Positions 46,290 through 58,526 of a stretch of DNA of 64,000 nt are shown here, piece after piece. The DNA comes from Lycocorax pyrrhopterus obiensis (taxonomy: Eukaryota > Chordata > Aves > Passeriformes > Paradisaeidae). The translations under genes were made by a program, and so were the position numbers. The number at the start of each line of letters is the position of its first letter. Position 1 is the stretch's first letter. The stretch spans positions 62,756,441-62,820,440 of the forward strand of contig JACSVZ010000007.1 of assembly GCA_014706295.1 (NCBI GenBank), written 5' to 3'. The notes under the pieces are model-generated. The model saw nothing but the letters and a program-made list of their open reading frames with translations, did not search any database and had not been told where the DNA came from.

Positions 46290-48620
46290 ATGTTACTGTC
46301 ACCGTGAGGTCATTGCCAGGGGATTAAACCCACAGCAAGGCGCAGGAGAGGAGCAGCGACTGCTGGGACACTAAATAGGATAAATTCAGAGTTAAAAGCT
46401 AATCAAAATCAAAAAGGGATAAATGTTTAAATCTCACTTTCTCACATTTCCACCTCTGCCTTGCCTTGAGCTGCTGCCATTGGACTGAGCCGGTTCCTGG
46501 GAGGGTTTCTCACTTTATCAAGGTCCCAGTTCCCTGCCCAGCTGGGAGGAGGATGATGGTGAGGAAGCAGCTCCTTCTACCTGCTCCTGCTAAATCCACC
46601 CGTGTGTGGCACGGGGATGTGGGTTTGGCATCCTTTAGGAGCTCTGCTTGGTGCTGGGTTGGCTTTGCTGCACCAGGAGGTGGTTGGGCCTCTCATTTGG
46701 AAGGAGAAATGGTTAAATGCTGGTTCTTACCAGAAAACCAGTGCAAAGGTTCTGCACTCAAAAATAAAAATACTCAGTTGCTCTGCTGGTGGTTTTGGGT
46801 TTTTCCCCCCAGTTTCTGTCATGCACAGGGAGGGGAATCCTCTGGGATGTGTTTGGCTTTGGTGTGGTTCTGAAATATCAGAAAACCATAATGGCCTTTA
46901 AACCAAAAGATTGAATTTCTGGGGGGGTGTTAACTGAGTTGTAAAATTTTGGAGAAATGCAAAATGTGATGGGAGGTTCTCTGCAGTTCCTGCTGCTGTG
47001 TCCAGCTTCCCTCCTGCCACCTCTCAGAGGTGCTGGAGGCACTTCCCAGTGGGAAATCCGTGTTTTTCCCTACGTGTTGGACACAGGAGGATGCTCCCGT
47101 GGTGGGTACCACTGAGAGCCTTGGACATGGCAGCACTGTTGGAATTCTTTGGATTCTCAGAGCTGCAAGAGCTGCTCAAGCCAGGCAGGGAATTGTGGAT
47201 ATTTGTCCCTCTTTCCTGAGCAAAGCTCCTTCCTGATGGCAAAAGGGATTTGGGATCATTTTCCCTGTGCTGCTGCCCTGAGGATCTGGGCACCAAATCT
47301 GTGCCAGAATATTTTTATCCTCATGATGGAAAGCAAAAGTGAAACAAATAGCTGAGGGTGGTTAATGGCAAAGCAAATAAATCCCTATTGCAACCTAAGA
47401 TAAAATATGTTTTTAAATCACCTTGTAAACATTTAAATACCTCCATTGGCACCTAATTTTTTTAAAAGCTTTAAACCTCCTTTTCTATTGCTCCCACCTT
47501 TTCAGTCTGGGGAGAAAGTGGTGTAGAACAAGCTGTAATTCCTTTTTACCTCATTGCTGCCTTAACCAAATATTTATTGCCCAATGTACAACGAAGATGA
47601 GGTGACAAAACCTTGAATTTCCTGAGCTCAGTGTGAAAATTGCGTTTAGTTTCTCCCCAAAGCTGGTGGCTCCAATCTCTGGAGGTTCATGGATGCGAAG
47701 CCCGAACTTATTCGGATGCAAAACGATTTATAAAGAGCTGCTGATTCCCCTGAAGAACAGGTGAAATCCAAATCCACTTCGAGGGCTTTGCATTAATAGT
47801 GAACAGCTAATAAATGTTTTCCTTCAGGGAAATAAAATGTCCTGCTTGGAGCCAAGGAAAAGACAGTGATGCCTTGGCTTTGGGAGAGATGAGCTTCCAG
47901 CTGCTGGAATTGAGTTCGTAGGGGATTTGCGCTGCTGAAACCCCACTAAATTGCAGTGGATTATGCACCAGATAAAATCTATGCCTGCCAGAGGCTCCGG
48001 GAGGAATTTCAAAGGCTTTGGGTAAAACTTTGGCTTCTCAGCTCATCCCGAGGCTGGAAAAGGAAGCTGGCAGTGCTCGGATGGGAAAGCAGTGCCATTC
48101 CTGCTGGGAATACCTGTGCCTCCTGCTGTCCCCCCTGTGTTTATGGGACCGGGCTGGGGGTGATCTTCAGGCTCCTTTCCTTCTCCCAGCATCTCCAGGT
48201 GAGTTCCAGGTGGATCCCAATCACCTGGATCAGGATCAGGAGTTCCCTTCCCCAGCTGTGAGACTGGGATAACACTTTCAGCTTGACATTCCCAAATTCC
48301 TGCGGGGATCAAGCTCCACCGGGGGCGGTTTGGAGGCTGCAGGTGATGCTTGGAGTGACACCGAGTTTAGGGCTGTCCGGAATTCCAGAGCCGAGCTGAG
48401 GGAAAGGGACAAACCCAAATATGGAAAGGAAGGAAACCTGCAGAGGGTGGGAGCAGGGACAGGCAGCCCGAGGGGATACAGGGAAGTTATCCAAGGGAAC
48501 AGGAACTGGGAAAGCCCTGAAGGAATTAAATCTGCCCAGAGCCATCAAGGGTGGCAAAAAAGGTTTCTAAAGGTGCCCTGGTGATAAAAGGAAGAGCAGG
48601 AAAAATGGGGGTCCTCTCCT
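46290..48620. other. non-coding stretch right of RPS29
   Basis: No gene, RNA or repeat family recognised. The segment 47350-47830 is AT-richer and repeat-free. Confidence 0.5.
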
Positions 48621-48624
48621 GAAG

Positions 48625-48808
48625 GGAATGAGACCGAGGGCTGGAGCCAGGCTGGGAGAGCTGGGAATGTTCACCTGGAGAGGAGAAGGCTCCAGAGAGA
48701 GCTCAGAGCCCCTTGCAGGGCCTAAAGGGGCTCCAGGAGAGCTGGAGAGAGACTTGGGACAAGGGATGGAGGGACAGGACACAGGGAATGGCTTCCCAGT
48801 GCCAGGGG
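48625..48808 (+). mobile_element. CR1 5'-ward fragment
   Basis: Head part of the long copies (GGGCTGGAGCCAGGCTGGG to GGGAATGGCTTCCCAGTGCC). The 3' half is absent. Confidence 0.8.
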
Positions 48809-48885
48809 AGTGCAGCATTCCCAAAAGCAGAGCAGCCTTCCCAAAGCCAGAGCAGCATTCCCAAAAAGGCAGCGCAGCATTCCCG
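48809..48885. repeat. short tandem repeat GCAGCATTCCCAAA
   Basis: Four imperfect units of about 20 bp (AGAGCAGCATTCCCAAAA) at the broken end of the CR1 copy. Confidence 0.7.
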
Positions 48886-49643
48886 CTCCAGGAGCTGCTG
48901 CTAGATGGCACCGTCTGCCTGCAATTCCCGCTCCTTGCTGTGTCCGTGGATCCCAGCTTCCCTCCCGCGAGCTGGAGCGTGCAGGAGTTTGTCCTGCGGA
49001 TTCCCTGTCCTCTCTTTGGTTTGAAAAATCCCAATATTTTGTATCCTTGCTGATGGACAGGAGGATTGGGGCAGAGCCGAGCTCTCCTCGCTGCCATTTG
49101 AGTCTGGGTGACTTTGAAAGCAAAATTCCAGCTCCTGCCTTTCCTTTCCTTCTGGTTTTGGTGCCTTGGTGTCATTTTGGGGCAAAAGTTTAAAATCCCA
49201 CCCAGACCAGGCAGGAGCTGTTTATCCCTGCCCAGGTTATCCCTGATTTCCTCCTGCTTCTTCACCAGCCCGGGCAGAGCTCTCCTCACCCTCGCTGGCA
49301 CCCTGCATATTCCTGACCTGAGGGCTTTTATCCATAAATTCATTTCAGAGGAGTCAGACTCAGTCGGTGACATTTGGGCGTCGCTTCGTGGGGCCAAAAG
49401 CTGTGCTGAGCTCGAGGGAAGCATCGCTCCTGCATCCAGCACAGCGGATTTGGATAAATCCCACGGATTTCTCCCTGCTGGTTCCCACAGGTGAGCAGCA
49501 CCAGGCTGGAACTGCAGTGATGCTCACGAATCCCAAATTCCTTTATAATTTTATTTATTCCTTTGGCACAGTCCTTTGCCAAACCTTCTACATCCCAGTG
49601 CTGGGATGAGCCCCTGGGCACAGGGGGGCTGTGCAGGAGAACT

Positions 49644-49855
49644 TTTCAGGAAAAATTTCCCCGTGGAAAGGGTGGTCAGGCCTTGGAATGGGCTGCCCAG
49701 GGAGGTTTGGAATCCCCATCCCTGCAGGTGTCCAAGGAATTCCTGGAGGTGGCACTCAGAGCTCTGAGCTGGGGACAAGGTGGGCATCGGGCACAGCTTG
49801 GACTCGATGATCCCAAAGATCTTTTCCAGCCTCAGTGATTCCATGATTCTGCTCT
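49644..49855 (+). mobile_element. CR1 3' end (classic subfamily)
   Basis: GTGGAAAGGGTGGTCAGGCC, GGGCTGCCCAGGGAGG, TTGGACTCGATGATCCC and the GTGATTCCATGATTCTG tail: a complete classic terminus. Confidence 0.85.
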
Positions 49856-50254
49856 GGGCAGATGGGATCGGGCTGTGTGGTGAGCAGAAGTGCTTCTAAA
49901 TAAAACATTCCCAAGGGCTGGCAGGAGGCACCAGCGGCTCGGATTCACGCCTCTTGCTGGGAGTGTGTTCCTTGCAGACAAGGTTTATTTATGGCCTGGA
50001 AAAATCTATTTCCATCCCAATCATTTCCATAACTGAATATTTATGCCAACAGCCACGGAATGCTCCTCGACTCAACGGGGAAGTATTTATTCAGTTAGGA
50101 ATGTTTACTTGTTTCGTGGGAAAACTGCCTTAAACAAACTTAAAAGTCCAATTGGTGCCTTCCCTGTTGGCGGGATTGCCGTGGTTTCCCAGGCGTCGGC
50201 TCGCTGAGCGATGGATAATGCTGGAATTATCATTCCAGCTTTAATCTCAGGGAG

Positions 50255-50630
50255 AGTCGGTTTAGATGGGATATGGGGAAGGAATTCCTGGCTGGGAGGG
50301 TGGGGAGGGGCTGGGCTGGAATTCCCAGAGAAGCTGTGGCTGCCCCTGGATCCCTGGAAGTGCCCAAAGCCAGGTTGGACATTGGGGCTTGGAGCAGCCT
50401 GGGACAGTGGAAGGTGTCCCTGCCCATGGCAGGGGTGGGATTGGATGGGATTTAAGGTCCCTTCCAACCCAAACCACTCTGGGATGAACAGGCTGCCCCG
50501 GGCAGGGGTGGAGTCCCCATCCCTGGAGGGATTTAAATCCCTGTGGATGTGGCACTTGGGGACAGGGGGCAGTGGTGGCCTTGGCAGTGCTGGGAATGGT
50601 TGGACTCGATCTTAGAGGTCTCTCCAGGGA
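50255..50630 (+). mobile_element. two CR1 3' ends in tandem
   Basis: The common family at 50255-50487 is followed at once by a classic-type tail at 50491-50630 (GGCTGCCCCGGGCAGGGG to GACTCGATCTTAGAGGTC). Confidence 0.8.
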
Positions 50631-50820
50631 TGGGGACTGCAGCACTGCCCTGGGCAGCTGTGCCAGGGCTGGACAAACCTTTCCAGGAAGGAATTTTCCC
50701 AATATCCAAACCCTGAGCCTCCCCTGGCGCAGCCTGAGGCCGTTCCCTCTCCTCCTGTCCCTGTTCCCTGGGAGCAGAGCCTGAATTCCCCTGGCTGCCC
50801 CCTCCTGCCAGGCTCTTGGG
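50631..50820 (-). mobile_element. CR1 fragment, reverse
   Basis: GGAAGGAATTTTCCCAATATCC, then CCGTTCCCTCTCCTCCTGTCC and CCCCTCCTGCCAGG, in reverse. It forms an inverted junction with the element to its left. Confidence 0.7.
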
Positions 50821-51239
50821 AGTTGTGATTCTGCATCCCTGGAGAGGCCAAAGCTGCCCCTCCTCTCCCTCTGTGCAGCTCCAGCTTCACCGCACAGCCC
50901 TGCTGAGCTGCTCCCTATGGATTTGTGTCTTTTTCTTCCAGCATGAGGTTGGAAGAGGCTTCTCAGGTGCTGATGGAGGCTTAAGGTTAAAATTTCCGGG
51001 AATGAGGGGCCCTTGTTGGTGTCCTGACAGCTCCTGCTTGTGCTGGTGAAGAAATCCAGCTCCAGATGTGCCGGTGGGATGCTCCCCCCAGCCCTCAGCA
51101 GGGAGGGTTTGTAGGTGAGCTCTGCAAGGGGAAATCCATGCTAAAGGCTGGGATTTCTTGGGTGTGATTCCATGAAAAAGCTGGAATCCTGACTCTGGTT
51201 AAAGATTCCTGCTTTGCAGAGGGGCTTTGATCATCCAGC

Positions 51240-51420
51240 ACCATCTCCTTGCTCCTCTCCATCCTCCTCCATCCTCCTCCTCCATCCTCCATCCTCCTCC
51301 ATTCCTTATCCTCCATCCTCCATCCTCCTCCATTCCTTATCCTCCATCCTCCATCCTCCTCCATCCTTCTCCTCCTCCATCCTCCTGCTCCATCCTCCTC
51401 CTCCCCCTCCCCTCCCCCCC
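51240..51420. repeat. pyrimidine-rich TCC/ATCC microsatellite
   Basis: Runs of CATCCTCCTC and CATTCCTTATCCTC with a higher-order unit of about 40 bp repeated twice; nearly pure pyrimidine on +. Confidence 0.95.
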
Positions 51421-51699
51421 ATGCCTTCGGTGGCTCTGCAGAGCTGGGATTTTGTATGGAAAACGGGAGGATTTGAGCCGGGATCTCACCTGTGCTGCAG
51501 GAACCCCCCTGACCAAGCACCTGGGATCCTCCCACGCCTGCAGAGCCTTCCGATGCCTCTGTGACTTTGTGCTTCTCCCATGAAAAGATGGGAAAAGCAG
51601 GGAAAACCCTGGATCCAGCCCTGCCTGGGGCTTAGCTCTGCTCAGGACTATTTTTGTTCAGCTGATTTTCTTGGAGCTCTGGGACCACAGAGAATATTT

Positions 51700-51729
51700 C
51701 TCTGTGTGTCTGTGTGTGTGTGTGTGTGC
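51700..51729. repeat. (TG)n microsatellite
   Basis: About 14 TG units with one TC interruption. Confidence 0.85.
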
Positions 51730-52224
51730 AGGCATCATTCCTCACGCTTTGAGGGTGGTAAACACCACCCAAACCCTGGAAAAGAAATGTTCTGTGGCTC
51801 AGGAGAGCAGAAACCCCTCTGGAATGATGTCCTGAGTTTATGGCCCCGTGTCTGGAGCCCTGGAGTGCTCACAGGAGCTGTAAAACGTGCCGTGATTCCC
51901 TTGCTGCTTCCCGGGGTTTGATGGAAGGTGTCACAGCAGCTGGTGACACAAAATCGATCCCAGCTCTGTTATCCCCTGCAATATCCTCCATTATTCCCTG
52001 CTGGAATTGCAGCCAAGGGCTCAGCTCTGCTGGGCTCATGGAATTTGGGCTCCCGTGGCTCATCCCTGAAAGATTCTGTGGGATAAAGTGAGGCCCACAA
52101 CTCAGGGAAATGTTTTTGGGTCTGAGCGTGCATCACTCACAGAGCTCGTGATGAATTTTGGGTGGATATGGGACGTTTCTGAAATTTTGGGGTTGTTTGG
52201 GTTGGATTTGAGTGGTTGGAGAGG

Positions 52225-52390
52225 GGAGGGGCTGGCACAGATGTGGCTGCCCCTGGAAGTGTCCCAGGCCAGGTTGGATGGGGTTGGAGCAGCGTGGGAT
52301 CGTGGGGATCCCCATGGCAGGGGTGGGATGGGATTTAAAATCCCTTCCAGCCCAAACCAGTCTGGGATTCCACATTTCCATGATTCCATT
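52225..52390 (+). mobile_element. CR1 3' fragment with internal deletions
   Basis: GGGGCTGGCACAGATGTGGC to CCCAAACCAGTCTGGGATTCC; several blocks are shortened. Confidence 0.8.
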
Positions 52391-52399
52391 CTGTCCCAG

Positions 52400-54080
52400 A
52401 GCCTGGCCACGCTCCCTGCTGCCCCCACACCAGCCCTGACGTGCTTTGGAGATTTAACATTTATAGGTTTCGGATTTACCTCTTTGCAGCCGAGGGGAAA
52501 TCACTTCAAGGGATCAGTTTTGTTTGCAGAGGGGTTGTCCCAAAAGCACTGGGACAAAAATACTGGGAAGGGGTGGTGAAAAGGACGGAATGATGCCTCC
52601 CTTCCCAAAGGCTGGCTTGGAGTGTGGATGTCCACACAAAAGACACAAAAATTTTCCCTTTTCAGGCTGAGAACTGATCAAAGTTTGGCTGAAAACCCCG
52701 TTTTTGGGGTAAGGGCTGAAGAACTGACAACCAACCTTTGGATCTTTTCTCACAGAGCAGCAGTTTTATCTCCTCCCTGCCAGTGCCAGCTTTCAAAATA
52801 CACATCAGGGAGATGATGGGACTCTGCCACTTGGAGTTTTCTGCCCTAAAAAGGTGTCCCCCTCTCCTTTTGGGGCGACTCTAAGTCCCAAAGCCCCACA
52901 GAGCACCTGCAGTGTGGCCAAACCGGGATTGCCCCTTTCCCCAGCCTGGGCTGCACTGTGAGTTCCAGACCCCAAACCTGTGCCTTGAGTGCCAGAAAAG
53001 GGAATAAAAGACCAAAAAGTTTAAAAGAACCACAATTTCCTCGGTGTTTTTCTCCCCCAGGGCTGAGCGGGTGGGCAGGGATTGGGATGGGAAGGGCTCT
53101 GAGCGTCGAGAATGGCTGAAAGGGGCTGGTTTGGGGCTCTGAAATGGGATTGTGGGGGCATGAACTGGCTGGTGACTGAAGCTGAGGGAATTTTTTCCAG
53201 ATAAATAGATGAGCACGTGTCCAGGTGTGTGTTTTTCCTCCCAGGACGAGCAAAACCTCGGGATGTGAGTCCTGGGGTGAGCTGTTAGCTCCCAGCCTGG
53301 AGAGAGCTTCAGTGTCCCGCCCTCACGAGGTAACTTTAATTGCTTTAAAACAAATCCACATTCCAGGCTTTTTTTGGGGGGGGCTTTGATGAGAGGATTT
53401 TCCTCTCTGCAGAGGGCTGAGGCAAACGCAGTAAATAAAAGTCTGGATGGCTGCGCCTGGAAAGGTCTCGGAGCGTCAGGAGGGAAGGGGACGGATTGAT
53501 TTATGATTTTAACAAGCCTGGCTGGGTCGGGAGTCGTGCCTGGACGGGTTTAAAGGCAGCAGGAGATATTAATCAAAATTAAAGCTGCTCTGAGCCGCTC
53601 TCCGAGCCGCTGGGCCGGGTCCTGCCTAATTGATTCCAGGCCTAAAGCAGGCCTGGCCTTGCAGAGCCAGCCTGGAATGAGGGGCTCGGGTTTGGTGCCA
53701 GCTGGGGAAGCAGAGGGCTGGAACAAGGGGAGTAATGAGGGATCAGTGGGATCACTCGGAGGAGCCGCGCTCCCGTCCCCTTGGATTAGGCCGTGTGGGA
53801 ATGATGAATGGGAGCAGGGAATGAGGAGCAGCGGGGACATTTGTGGGGCTGCGGCTGAAATCCCAGCCTGCCAAAGGTCGGGTGTGCTCGGACAGGGAAC
53901 TCCAGCGCTGGAAAATGATCTTTGGGGCACAAGCGTGGCTTTGAGCCCTCAGGGCCAGCCTGGGTTGAGCTGGAAAAGCCCCCCCGAGCTGCTGCCTCAC
54001 CTCATTCCTGCCTCAGTCGGCGTTCTGAGGGAAAACTCCTAAAAAATGCTGTGCAGGGGGGTGGGGATGGAGCTTCCCCC
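52400..54080. other. non-coding stretch
   Basis: No recognisable gene or repeat family. Open frames of 80-135 codons on both strands overlap one another and resemble nothing known to me. Confidence 0.5.
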
Positions 54081-54089
54081 ACCTGGGTG

Positions 54090-54170
54090 AGGTTACAGAA
54101 CGGTTTTGGTTGGAAAAGACCTCCAAGATCATCGAGCCCAAGCTGTGACCCATCCCCACCTTGGTTTTCC
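54090..54170 (-). mobile_element. CR1 tail, reverse
   Basis: TACAGAACGGTTTTGGTTGG, CTCCAAGATCATCGAGCCCA: the reverse of a classic CR1 end. Confidence 0.65.
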
Positions 54171-54317
54171 CGACATGAGGAGTCCCCAAGATCAGGGAGG
54201 GGCAGCCCCTCCTTCCACGGCCCGGGCTCTTGGAATGGTGCCAAAATTCCGGGAGGTTTTTCCGCAAATCTCTGCATCTTTTCATACGGAATCCATGTTT
54301 CACACATGGAAAAGATG

Positions 54318-54605
54318 AGGAGCGGCTGAGGGAGCTGGGAAAGGGGCTGGAGAATTCCTGAGGGAGCTGGGAAGGGGCTGGAGAATTCCTGAGGGAGCTG
54401 GGAAAGGGGCTCAGCCTGGAGCAAAGGAGGCTCAGGGGGGACCTTGTGGCTCTGCACAACTCCCTGACAGGAGGGGGCAGCCGGGGGGGGGTCGGGCTCT
54501 GCTCCCAGGGAGCAGGGACAGGAATTGTCCTCAGGCTGTGCTCAGGTTGGATTTTGGGAAAATTCCCTCACGGAAAGGCCTGTCAGGCATTGGAACAAGT
54601 GTGAC
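54318..54605 (+). mobile_element. CR1 (classic) with internal triplicated 36-bp segment
   Basis: GAGCGGCTGAGGGAGCTGGG, then the segment TGAGGGAGCTGGGAA(A)GGGGCTGGAGAATTCC repeated, then GGGACCTTGTGGCTCTGCAC and GGCCTGTCAGGCATTGGAAC. Confidence 0.8.
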
Positions 54606-54721
54606 CTAATTGTGGCCTTCCAGTACCTGAAGGATCCAACGAGAAAGATGGGGAGAGACTTTTTACGAGGCCTGGAGTGGCAGGGAAAGGGGGAATGGAT
54701 TCAAACCGACAGAGAGTTGGT

Positions 54722-54952
54722 TTAGATGGGATATTGGGAAGGAATTCCTGGCTGTGAGGGTGAGGAGGGGGTGGAATAGAATTCCCAGAGAAGCTGTGGC
54801 TGCCCCTGGATCCCTGGAAGTGTCCAAGGCCAGGCTGGACAGGGCTTGGAGCAGCCTGGGATAGTGGGAGGTGTCCCTGCCCATGGCAGGGGTGGGATGG
54901 GATGGGATTTAGTGTCCCTTCCATCCCAAAACATTCTGGAATTCTCTGATGA
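54722..54952 (+). mobile_element. CR1 3' end
   Basis: TTTAGATGGGATATTGGGAAGG to CCAAAACATTCTGGAATTC. Confidence 0.85.
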
Positions 54953-55290
54953 TTCCGTGCTGGATTTTGGCCGGATGGATTTGGGCACATCTGATTATTT
55001 TAGGGACACCCTGCGTGAGGCGATACCAAGCTGTAGAAGAAATAAAGAAAACGAGGATATTTCAGGAAGTTAATCCTTGATTTTGGCACCCTCTCGTCCC
55101 ATTCCAGGGAAGGGGCAGCGTGCCGGGATCGGGAAGAGCTTCAGCTGCAGCCTCGTGCTCATGTGGGATATTGTTTGCTCTCGGAAAAGCCAATCCTTTC
55201 CCTGCAAAGCACAACAACCCCGGCAGCGAGTGGCAAGCCTGCCTCTCACGTTCACAGCCGGTTTTGAAGGGAATATCAAAGCTGCCACAT

Positions 55291-55931
55291 TGTCTTGGGG
55301 TGACTCTGTCATGTGTATCCCCTATCATGCTCTATGCCCAAAAAGTAACTTTGTGCCTTTTCTGTGCCTTTAAACTGAACTTGAGAAAAAAAAAACCAAA
55401 CGAACTTTTCAAAGCAGTTTCCCAAGGACACAGAGATTTCACTGCTCTGCGTTCTCTGGCTGCAGGAACACAGAGGGAGCACCCTGCTCACTTTCCTTCA
55501 CCCAGCTGGGCTTTTTTTTCCCTTTTCCCCTCTCGGCGTGAGACAGAGAGTTGAACTTTTGTTTCCTGGGACTTTGGTTTTTCCCTTCTTTTCTTCTGGA
55601 CTGTTCAACAACATCAGAACACATCGGGAGAATTCCCTCCCCAAGGCCCGGGGGTGGCCCCTCACCGACCCAGCTCCGAGGAGGAGAGAGACCACACCTC
55701 CAGAAGGACTCTGAAATCTTCCCAGGTTTCTCTCTATAGCGAGAGATTTCATTTCATTATTTAGCATCATTATCCTTTTCCTGTGTGTTTGTTAAAATAA
55801 ATAGTTTTTATCTCTTTCACTTTCCTTCGAGGAGAAATTTCCTTTTTTCCCGAACCCTGTGGGGGGAAGGGTGGTTGTAACCTGGTTTTCTCTCAGGGGA
55901 TATATTACTGGATTTTGGCCAAACCAGCACA
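55291..55931 (-). mobile_element. solo LTR, second copy, inverted relative to 11.6 kb
   Basis: 641 bp, the reverse complement of the 11615-12253 element with few visible differences (small indels in homopolymers). Flanked by the perfect 5-bp duplication CACAT (55286-55290 and 55932-55936). No internal viral sequence. Confidence 0.9.
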
Positions 55932-55939
55932 CACATCCA

Positions 55940-56920
55940 TAAAACGCCGGGATCGCAGCTGCGGAAGGAGCAGCGATCCTGTTTTATTCCTTCCCGGGAG
56001 CTGCTCGGCGAGGGAGGCTGAAAGATGCTGCTCCATCCACTCCATCTTCCCAGAGACCGATGGAAAATGCCCTAATCCAGCCTGATTTTTTGGGAGAAAA
56101 CCCAGCTGGATTCCCACAGCTCCATCAGGAATTGGGAGTGGAGAAAGGCACGAAGTCTGCTCTAAAAAAGGGGAATTTCTTGGAGCTGGAATGTTGATGG
56201 GGGTTAAGCACCCCGCATCCCAATGGGATAACGGATAAGGATGGTGCTAAGCAGGCTGGTGCTAATTAGGGTAATTAATTACTGTTGCCTCCGGTCATTA
56301 AGGGCGGGGGAGGGGCTCATCCTAAAGGATCAGCTCCAGGGAAAAGGAAATGCCGTGGATGTGCCCTTTAGGGGGATGTTTGTTGCTTCCCAAATCCTCC
56401 CTGCTGAAAATCCCCAATCCCGTTCCCCGAGGCTCTCTCACCCTGGACCATCGCTCCACCAGGAACGCCCTAAAAAACTCCTTTGGATCCAAAACCCAGC
56501 AATTCCGGATAAAGCCATGGGTCAAGGAGAGTTTTTTCCAGCAAAACTCCAGGAGAAGGGAGAGAAGGATGGGAAGCGGCGAATTCCAGGGAAAATCAGG
56601 AAAATCGGCCGTCCTGGGAGCCCTGAAAGAGGCTGGGACTGTTTGAACATTCCACCCAACAGCTCCTCAACGCAGAAATCTTTTCCCAGTTTTTCTGCGT
56701 TTATTCCATGCTGGCTCTGCCGGTAGAGCCTGGATCCTCCGTGGCCAGCCTGGGACCCGGGAGTTTCCATGGATTTTTGTAGCCTGAGCTGAAGTTTGGG
56801 TGTTCCAACGGGAGCAGATCCCTCGGGGCTTCCTTAATTCCCAATTTCAGTTCATTTGAATTAATATTTCTAATGATCTGTGATGCAGAATCACCTCCCG
56901 AGGTTTAAACCACCGGAGGG
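55940..56920. other. non-coding stretch
   Basis: Nothing recognised. A 161-codon open frame at 56241-56726 shows no domain I know and is probably chance. Confidence 0.5.
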
Positions 56921-56924
56921 CAGG

Positions 56925-57133
56925 GATAGATGGGATATCGGGAAGGAATTCCTGGCTGGGAGGGAGGGGAGGAATAGAATTCCCAGAGAAGCTGTGGCTT
57001 CTCCATCCCTGGAAGTGCCCCAGGCCAGGTTGGATGGGGCTTGGAGCAACCTGGGATAGTCCCATGGCAGGGGTGGGATGAGTTGGGATTTAAGGTCCAT
57101 TCCAACCCAAAGCATTCCATGATTCCATGATTC
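56925..57133 (+). mobile_element. CR1 3' end, shortened
   Basis: GGGCAGGGATAGATGGGATATC to CCCAAAGCATTCCATGATTCC; deletions after the GGGAGGG block and before the CCCATGGCAGGGG block. Confidence 0.8.
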
Positions 57134-57134
57134 C

Positions 57135-58015
57135 TTTGCTTGTCAGCTTTTTAAATCCCGTGTGTATCCATGTCCTTCGTATCCCATTTCACTCAATGAG
57201 ATGGAAACAGATATAATGAATGGCAATTCCTTGAAATTCCAAGGGAATTCTGAGAGAGCTGGGCCAGGAAAAGGCATTTTGGGGAATTTTGTGGGCATTG
57301 AAAAGACATTTTATAGGGATGATCCATAGGGTGAGGGGATGATGTGTGTGCTACATCCATGGATGGGAAGGGTGGCGGGAATAAATCGGGATGTCTTGGA
57401 TAGGGCGGGACCTGAGCTCGGAATAAATAATGTGGAAAAAAGGGTGGAGGAAGTGTGGCTTGGGCTGGGATAAAACCAATTCTCTTCCCAAAGCTGGCGT
57501 GGGGATTTCGATTTGTGGGAAAGGGGGAATGGAATCCTTCTTTGGCTTTTCCTTTCCCTATTAAAGTGTCCTTTCCTCAACGCCCGCGTTCTCCAGCTTT
57601 TCCCCCTCCCGATTTTCTCCCCCATCCCATGAGACTGTGAGGGGCTGTGCCCGGGATAAAAACCCTGCTGGATGCTGCATCCCTCTGGATGCTGAATCCC
57701 CCTGGATGCCGCGGGCTGGGATTTGGGAGGGCAGGGATCAGTAGATGGAGCTGTTTGTTAACGTTTCCCGGTGATTTCCAGCGCAGCGGGATGCGGAGCC
57801 GCCGGCATTCCCGGCCTTTGGAAAAATCCCGTGTCCATCCTGGAGTGTCTCATTCCAGCTGCTGGGAGCGCGGGGTGAAGGCTGCACTTCCCTGCCCGAT
57901 TTCCCGGGAAAGCAGAATATTCCTGGAATAAATATTTTAAGTATTTCTATAAAACCTCTGCAGTGAAGGGCGGGCGGGGGGACGAGAGCAGGAGCTTCCC
58001 TTGGATATTCCGGAA
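57135..58015. other. non-coding stretch
   Basis: No gene or repeat recognised; a short local duplication CTGGATGCTG(C/A)ATCCC lies around 57665-57710. Confidence 0.5.
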
Positions 58016-58017
58016 TG

Positions 58018-58190
58018 TTCGGGTTGGATATCAGGAAAAATTCCTTCACACAAAGAGTGGTTCAACACTGGAAGAGGCTGCTCGGGGAAGTGTGGAGCCA
58101 CCAACCCTGGGAATATCCAAAGAAAACGTGGGATTTGGTCAAAGGTTGGGCTTGATGATCTTGGAGGGCTTTTCCGAACAAAATTCTCCA
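58018..58190 (+). mobile_element. CR1 3' fragment (classic)
   Basis: TTGGATATCAGGAAAAATTCC, AGGCTGCTCGGGGAAGTG and GGGCTTGATGATCTTGGAGG. Confidence 0.8.
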
Positions 58191-58526
58191 TTTTTAATTA
58201 ATTCACTACAGAATTTATGGATTTTCTATGAAATGATTGCTTCACGCTCAGTCCTGTGGATCTGGGATGGGTCCAGGCAGAGGGTTGGATGTGCTGCTGC
58301 CGGTGGGATTCCCTTTGCCGCCGGAAATGGCTCCTTAAGGAAAAGGACTTTTCCCAGTTTAGGCGTTTATTTGTGGGATTTTGGGATTGTCTTTCCCAGC
58401 CAAAGCATTGGAAAATCCTTTGGAGCCGCGGGAGTGGCTTTGGCTGGGACCGTGGAGCAGCGGAAACATTTTGGGTGCTGCAAAATACACGTGGAATGAG
58501 CAGATGATTTCCTTGGAAAAGGCAGT

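Noticed and set aside
48567..49442. 291-codon - frame
   Set aside because: Half of it is CR1 sequence read in reverse; the rest is unlike any known protein.
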